Assembly: GCA_021789975.1 (NCBI GenBank)
Contig: JAJYIT010000041.1
Location: 2,064-38,132 of the forward strand
Direction: 5' to 3'
Source: Bacteroidota bacterium
GTDB lineage: Bacteria > Bacteroidota > Ignavibacteria > Kryptoniales > JAKASW01
DNA length: 36,069 bases
The notes under the pieces were generated by a model that did no database searches, was not told the DNA's origin, and was given only the letters and a program-made list of their open reading frames with translations. A program made the translations under genes and the position numbers. Shown here piece by piece: positions 31,684 to 36,069 of the stretch. The first letter of the stretch is position 1. Every line of letters starts with the position of its first letter.

Positions 31684-34600
31684 TGTTCCTCCATTCTTCC
31701 AAAGTGAAATAAAATATCGCTCCCTTTCCCGTTTCACCTTCGGCCCAAACCGTACCGCCATGCCTCTTGATTATACGGTACGTTGTGGCGAGACCTATCC
31801 CTGTCCCAGGAAATTCGCTCGGGTTGTGCAGCCGTTGAAAGGGAATGAACAGCTTGTCCCTATATCTTGGATTGAATCCGGCCCCGTTGTCTTTGATAAA
31901 GTAGGCCGTATTCCCCTTATTGTTAACAGTTCCGACTTCAATCTTTGCATCCGGTTGTCTTCCCGTAAACTTCCATGCATTGTCAACGAGATTCTGTAGA
32001 GCTATGCGCACAAGATGCGAATCCCCCACCGCCTTCATATTGGGCAAAACTTTGATCGACACGGAGCGATCGGGATCCGTTTGCTTGAATCCCCCGACGA
32101 TGTCTTCGACCATCTTGCTGATGTCAATAGTTTCGAGTCGGATTTGGTGGCGGGACACGCGGGAGAGTTCCAGCAAATCGTCGATCAGTGTTGCCATCGA
32201 CTGCGAAGCAGTGCGGATTCTGTTAAGATAGTCCTGTGCTTTTGCGTCAAGCGCTGCTGAGTAATCTTCGAGCAAAGCAAGACTAAAGCCGTCTATCGAT
32301 CTCAGCGGTGCGCGCAGGTCGTGCGAAACGGAATACGAAAACGCCTCCAGCTCCTTATTGGCGTCTTCCAGCTCAGCGGTTCTTACCGTAACGCGCGCTT
32401 CGAGTTCGGTGTTGAGTTTCCTAATCTCGTCTTCGGCCTTTTTGCGATCTGTGATGTCGCGAGCAGCTGCAAAGACGCCGATAACATTGCCGTTGTTGTC
32501 ACGATACATCGACGCATTGTAAAGCACGGGCATCACGTGACCGTCGATGTGCTTTATCTCCAGGGCATAGTTCGTTACTATGCCTTCACGGAAAACATGC
32601 TCGTAACCCGCCTTTGCTCTCTCTGGTTGCGTAAAGTAATCGGAGAAGTCGGACCCGATCAGATGATTCCTTTTTCTTCCGGTAGCTTTTTCCGTGGCTG
32701 CGTTTACGTCGGTTATCTTCCCTTCAGGGCTTATGGTAACAAGCGGGTCAAGACTTGCCTCGATCAGACTTCGGTTGTAAGCGTTCGCCAGTCGGACCGC
32801 TTCTTCTGCGTGCTTACGCTCTATGGCCTGGCCGAGCACGTTCGCCACGGCCTGCAAGAAAACCGAATCGTTTTCTGTGAATGCGTGGGACGAAGATGAA
32901 AACGATCCCAGGACCCCAAAGGGTTGGTCCTTCTTTCCTATTATGACAGTCATCCCGCTGACCACACCGTGTTCGAGAAGGAGATCAGGAGGCGTGAATC
33001 TAGTCTCTTCGTTGAGGTCCTTGACGATAACAGGTTCACTCGTGAGGAGAGTATATCCTGACTGAGAGCTTTTCCCGGCATTCACTTTAGTCCGACCTAC
33101 GCTTCCTTGGTTCCAGCCGACTCCCGCCTTCAAAAGGAGTGAATCCTCTCCGGGCATTAACTCCATGATATATGAAAACTCGATGCTCAGAGTCCGGGCT
33201 ACGAATGCTACTGTGGCTTCCATTAGTAAATCGAGCGATTCGCCCTTCAGGGCATGTTGCCCGAGGCTGGCAACGACTGCCTGCTGCTGTGCCCGGTACT
33301 TGAGTGCGGCCTCGACCTGGCGATGTTCGGATATATCGCGTGCAGTAGCCAATAGCCCGGTCACTTTTCCGTTTTCATCCCGATACAGGTTGGCGCTATA
33401 GAGTACCGGTGTTACCTGTCCTTCCTTGTGCAGGATTTCAAGCGGATAGTCGGTGATATGGCCCTCCCTGAACGCCAGTTCATATCCCGCTCTTGCCTTT
33501 TCAGGTTCAGTGAAATAGTCCGAAAAATCCATACCGATCAATTCGCTTCTTGAAAGGCCCGTTACGATTTCCGCGGCCGCGTTTGCATCAGCTATCTTGC
33601 CTTCGGTGTTGATCGTGACAAGCGGATCGGGACTAATCTCTATTAAGGTCCTATTATATACGTTGGCGCGTTGGATCTCTTGAGTTTGTTCTGCCACAAG
33701 TTCTTCCAGGTGCTCTTCATATCTTCTTATCTCAGCCTCTGCTTTCCTTCGCTCAGTGATATCCTTTGCCACGTGAACAGTGCCCAGTAACTCACCGGAC
33801 TCGTTGAAGAGGGGAGATGTGGTGGCCTCGATGTATATGCCGAGTGTGGGTTCGTAAATTTCTTCGGTTGCAAGTTTTCCCGTCTTAAGGGTCTTAACAT
33901 GAGGGCAGTTTGGAATCGCGCACTCGGTCTGATGAAATACTTCGAAACACCGTCTTCCTATCAGATCGTCGCTGCTTCTCTTGAACGTTTTTTCGTATGC
34001 TCTGTTAACGTTGACAAGCTTGTAATCCTTGTCCTGGATTGAAACCAGATCAGGGATGGCGTCGAAAGTTATCTGCCATTGACGGGCGGCGTGCTTGATC
34101 TTGTCCTCATCGCCGATCCTTTCAATCGCTATAGCGACCTGATCTGCAACCGTACGCATCAAGCCTATGTCTTCTGCGTTGAAGGAAGCGCGTGTTTTTG
34201 TTCCGAAAGAGAGCGTGCCGATAACTTTGCCATGTGCCTGTAGCGGATGGCAGCAATAGGCATTGATCCCAAATTTTCTTTCCAGACTTGTACGCTCATC
34301 TGAACCGTGGAGTATGTCCTCGGCTACGAAGCGCTCGCCAACGCGTGCGACACGACCACACACCGCCTCCCCGTAATCAAGCCATCTGATTTCCTTAGCC
34401 TTATCCTCGGGAATGCCGGAGTAAGCATTCAATTCGAGCCGGGCTGCGGATTCATTGACGAGGTAGTTGAAAAACGTCTGGCACTCTAGGTGTTCCATGA
34501 CCTTTGTACAAAGCTCGTTCACGATTGCCTGAGGATTTTCCGATTCGAGCAGCCTTGCCGTCAGAGTGGAGAGCAGTCGGAATCTTGTTTCACTCTTGTG

Positions 34601-35617
34601 GCTGGCCTCTTCAGCCCTTTGTGCCTCGGCTTTCCTTTCCTCGAGCGCGCGTTCCTTGAGTACCCGCTCTGTGGTCTCTATCAGGGAGAAGATTAATCCT
34701 TCGACTGACCCTTCGCTATCCTTCACCGGGGTTAGTGTCCAGTCCCAGTATGTGACGCTGTGTGATGGTTGATCGGAAAATTTAAATGGTTTGTCGTGGT
34801 ATGAAGCATCTTCGCCGGTGTCCAGCACACGCCGAAATATTTCCTCGTTCTCAGGATGCGGACAAAGCGCAAAGTGATTCTTTCCAACCATCTCTTCAGG
34901 AGTGTACCCACAAGTCTCGGCATATGCCTGGTTGACGCGGACAAAGTTGAAATCTCTGTCGAGATATACCAAGTGGGAATTCTTCGCCCCGTTCATAACA
35001 GATTGTATAATGTCTCGATCATGCTCCAACCTGAGCTTCGTAGCCGCAAGGGCTTTGACGGTACTTTTGTGGTCTGCCTTGAGCTTGATGGACCTGATCC
35101 CAAATACAAGGTCATCTGCCAGGTCAGACAACAGTTTCACTTCGGCGTCAGTAAACGGATCCGGGTCTCCGAAGTATATTGTCAGCGCTCCGAAGACCCT
35201 TTTGCCATCGAAGAGTGGCAGGACGAGGGAAGATGCATAGCCGCGTTTGAGTGCTTCTTCACGCCACATCGCGAACTTCGGGTCAGTGTGAATGTTTTTG
35301 CAGAAGCTCGGTTTGCCTGTCCGTATAGCGGTGCCTGTTGGGCCCCGGCCGCGTTCGTTATCAGCCCAGGTGATGTGCAGAGTTTCAAGATACCCGTCTT
35401 CAAAACCCGCGTACGCCACCGGTCGAACGGTCTTCTCGGCGTCGTCATCTGCAAAACCTATCCAAGTCATAGCGTGCCCGCAGTCATCAACTATAATCCT
35501 GCACACCGTGCGCAAGTAATCTTCTTCGTTCGAGGCACGCATTAGCGCTCGGCTGCTGTCGCTGAGTGCCTTCAGCGTCCGGTTGAGCCGCTGTATTTCA
35601 CCGCTGCTGTCGCTAAT
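31649..35617 (-). CDS. Multi-GAF/PAS sensor histidine kinase
   Basis: A soluble kinase of about 1,322 residues. Order: GAF, PAS, GAF, PAS, PAS, GAF, PAS, coiled coil, HisKA (SYSVSHDLRAPLRSI, His codon 32321-32323) and HATPase (NLVDNAWKFTG, DNGAGFN, GTGIGL). No conserved chromophore Cys/His context was seen, so light sensing is not supported. The first ATG is at 35542, but the same frame continues upstream with family-typical QRLNRTLKALSDSSRALM. The only well-placed start there is ATT at 35615-35617, seven bases after AGGAGG. I use that start and flag it as unusual. Its end overlaps the response regulator gene. Confidence 0.9.
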   Translation of the reverse strand: MSDSSGEIQRLNRTLKALSDSSRALMRASNEEDYLRTVCRIIVDDCGHAMTWIGFADDDAEKTVRPVAYAGFEDGYLETLHITWADNERGRGPTGTAIRTGKPSFCKNIHTDPKFAMWREEALKRGYASSLVLPLFDGKRVFGALTIYFGDPDPFTDAEVKLLSDLADDLVFGIRSIKLKADHKSTVKALAATKLRLEHDRDIIQSVMNGAKNSHLVYLDRDFNFVRVNQAYAETCGYTPEEMVGKNHFALCPHPENEEIFRRVLDTGEDASYHDKPFKFSDQPSHSVTYWDWTLTPVKDSEGSVEGLIFSLIETTERVLKERALEERKAEAQRAEEASHKSETRFRLLSTLTARLLESENPQAIVNELCTKVMEHLECQTFFNYLVNESAARLELNAYSGIPEDKAKEIRWLDYGEAVCGRVARVGERFVAEDILHGSDERTSLERKFGINAYCCHPLQAHGKVIGTLSFGTKTRASFNAEDIGLMRTVADQVAIAIERIGDEDKIKHAARQWQITFDAIPDLVSIQDKDYKLVNVNRAYEKTFKRSSDDLIGRRCFEVFHQTECAIPNCPHVKTLKTGKLATEEIYEPTLGIYIEATTSPLFNESGELLGTVHVAKDITERRKAEAEIRRYEEHLEELVAEQTQEIQRANVYNRTLIEISPDPLVTINTEGKIADANAAAEIVTGLSRSELIGMDFSDYFTEPEKARAGYELAFREGHITDYPLEILHKEGQVTPVLYSANLYRDENGKVTGLLATARDISEHRQVEAALKYRAQQQAVVASLGQHALKGESLDLLMEATVAFVARTLSIEFSYIMELMPGEDSLLLKAGVGWNQGSVGRTKVNAGKSSQSGYTLLTSEPVIVKDLNEETRFTPPDLLLEHGVVSGMTVIIGKKDQPFGVLGSFSSSSHAFTENDSVFLQAVANVLGQAIERKHAEEAVRLANAYNRSLIEASLDPLVTISPEGKITDVNAATEKATGRKRNHLIGSDFSDYFTQPERAKAGYEHVFREGIVTNYALEIKHIDGHVMPVLYNASMYRDNNGNVIGVFAAARDITDRKKAEDEIRKLNTELEARVTVRTAELEDANKELEAFSYSVSHDLRAPLRSIDGFSLALLEDYSAALDAKAQDYLNRIRTASQSMATLIDDLLELSRVSRHQIRLETIDISKMVEDIVGGFKQTDPDRSVSIKVLPNMKAVGDSHLVRIALQNLVDNAWKFTGRQPDAKIEVGTVNNKGNTAYFIKDNGAGFNPRYRDKLFIPFQRLHNPSEFPGTGIGLATTYRIIKRHGGTVWAEGETGKGAIFYFTLEEWRNNVSQEDTTGRR

Positions 35618-35728
35618 TCGCTTTCCTCCTCGTACATGATTTCATGAAATGCTTTCTGTGCTAGCTACGACTGCTTACAAAGGGATGACGGGTTACAGAC
35701 TCTAAGTCTCTAAGAGAACTGTATTTTA

Positions 35729-35890
35729 TCACAAACGAGACATCCTGCCGAAGATCTCTCGGGCGGCTCGCAATGTTTCAAACAGTCTTTGATCTGCGAT
35801 GTGAGATTCGCGAAATAGCATAACTCCGTTGACAAAACCGAAAAGGTCATCTTGGTGTCCGAGAAGCCCCTGCCCTTTTTTTCCTTGCAT
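35729..35890 (-). CDS. Small hypothetical protein, 53 residues
   Basis: An open frame starting MQGKKGQGLLGHQDDL and ending AREIFGRMSRL before TGA. GAAGG sits six bases upstream of the ATG. It is not recognised and has no membrane or export signal. It lies 111 bases upstream of the GAF/PAS kinase and in the same direction, so it could lead that operon. TTGCAA (35929-35934) and TACTTT (35906-35911), 17 bases apart on the minus strand, form a weak candidate promoter. The rest of 35618-36005 holds nothing else I could support. Confidence 0.4.
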   Translation of the reverse strand: MQGKKGQGLLGHQDDLFGFVNGVMLFRESHIADQRLFETLRAAREIFGRMSRL

Positions 35891-36005
35891 ACGTACCTTC
35901 AAATTAAAGTAACTGAGCGTTGTTTTAGTTGCAAGCTTGACTGGACCTTAAATCCGCGATAGGGGCATAAATATTGACGGATAAAAAGATGAGAGGATCC
36001 GTTAA

Positions 36006-36069
36006 GTGATTGATATAGCGATAGACGCTGGATTGGCGAGAAAAGATCGGGACACAACGGATTTTTCAC
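36006..36069 (+). CDS. Possible partial CDS running off the right edge
   Basis: GTG at 36006 opens a frame of 21 codons (MIDIAIDAGLARKDRD...) to the window end without a stop. AGAGGAT lies about nine bases upstream. It is too short to identify and divergent from the small 53-residue ORF. It could equally be chance. Confidence 0.25.
   Translation, partial: MIDIAIDAGLARKDRDTTDFS

Noticed and set aside
34856-35545. 229-residue plus-strand ORF
   Set aside because: Antisense to the GAF/PAS kinase, where the domain pattern is clear.

Overview
The window reads as a chromosomal segment from a bacterium of the Bacteroidota/Chlorobiota/Ignavibacteriota group, probably an uncultured Ignavibacteria-like organism. 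That assignment is an inference. It rests on a 31-residue, almost all-basic bS22/AURKAIP1-like protein of the kind found in this group, a two-domain ThyX, an EF-G2-type GTPase, a decaprenyl-phosphate phosphoribosyltransferase-like UbiA protein, frequent TTG starts next to good Shine-Dalgarno sites, and intergenic 'ACCGCAGAGACGCAGAG'-type palindromes. No rRNA, tRNA or CRISPR array was recognised.

Layout. 1-324: three 69-bp tandem repeats cut by the window edge, then a sigma70-like promoter. 325-9940 (+): mutS and a translationally coupled HerA-type ATPase; a SpoIIE/PP2C phosphatase; a fused double-domain thyX; a UvrD/PcrA-type helicase. This block is rich in DNA repair and nucleotide supply. 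10027-13807 (-): an exported rubrerythrin, a DUF2231 membrane protein, a 650-bp gene-free stretch with hairpins, an EamA transporter and a UbiA-family prenyltransferase. 13928-15207 (+): a TauE/SafE permease with its usual DUF1634 partner, possibly on a leaderless mRNA. 15423-17732 (+): a compact operon of sppA, an HU/IHF protein, a zinc-ribbon/TPR membrane protein and the bS22-like gene, closed by a strong terminator. 17810-20095 (+): an exported S1/P1-nuclease/phospholipase C-like protein and a stand-alone TrpB2. 20315-20877: a decayed ISKra4-type transposase. 20987-27965 (+): YtxH and DUF948 envelope or stress proteins, EF-G2 behind a structured leader, a HIT hydrolase, an exported Sel1-repeat protein and an NtrC-type sigma54 activator.

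28023-35890 (-): a signalling cassette. In transcription order it has a small unknown ORF, a roughly 1,320-residue GAF/PAS histidine kinase that seems to start at ATT, a single-domain response regulator overlapping it, a REC-PAS-PAS-PAS-kinase-REC hybrid containing a G9 tract, and a bacteriohemerythrin. The gene order suggests a multi-step phosphorelay linked to oxygen or redox state, and it is the most system-like part of the window. A short GTG-started reading frame runs off the right edge.

Most genes are recognisable housekeeping or accessory families. The best leads are the hemerythrin phosphorelay, the split active-site motif in ThyX, the exported rubrerythrin, the alternative-pairing leader of EF-G2, the ATT start, and the small genes that a length cutoff would miss.
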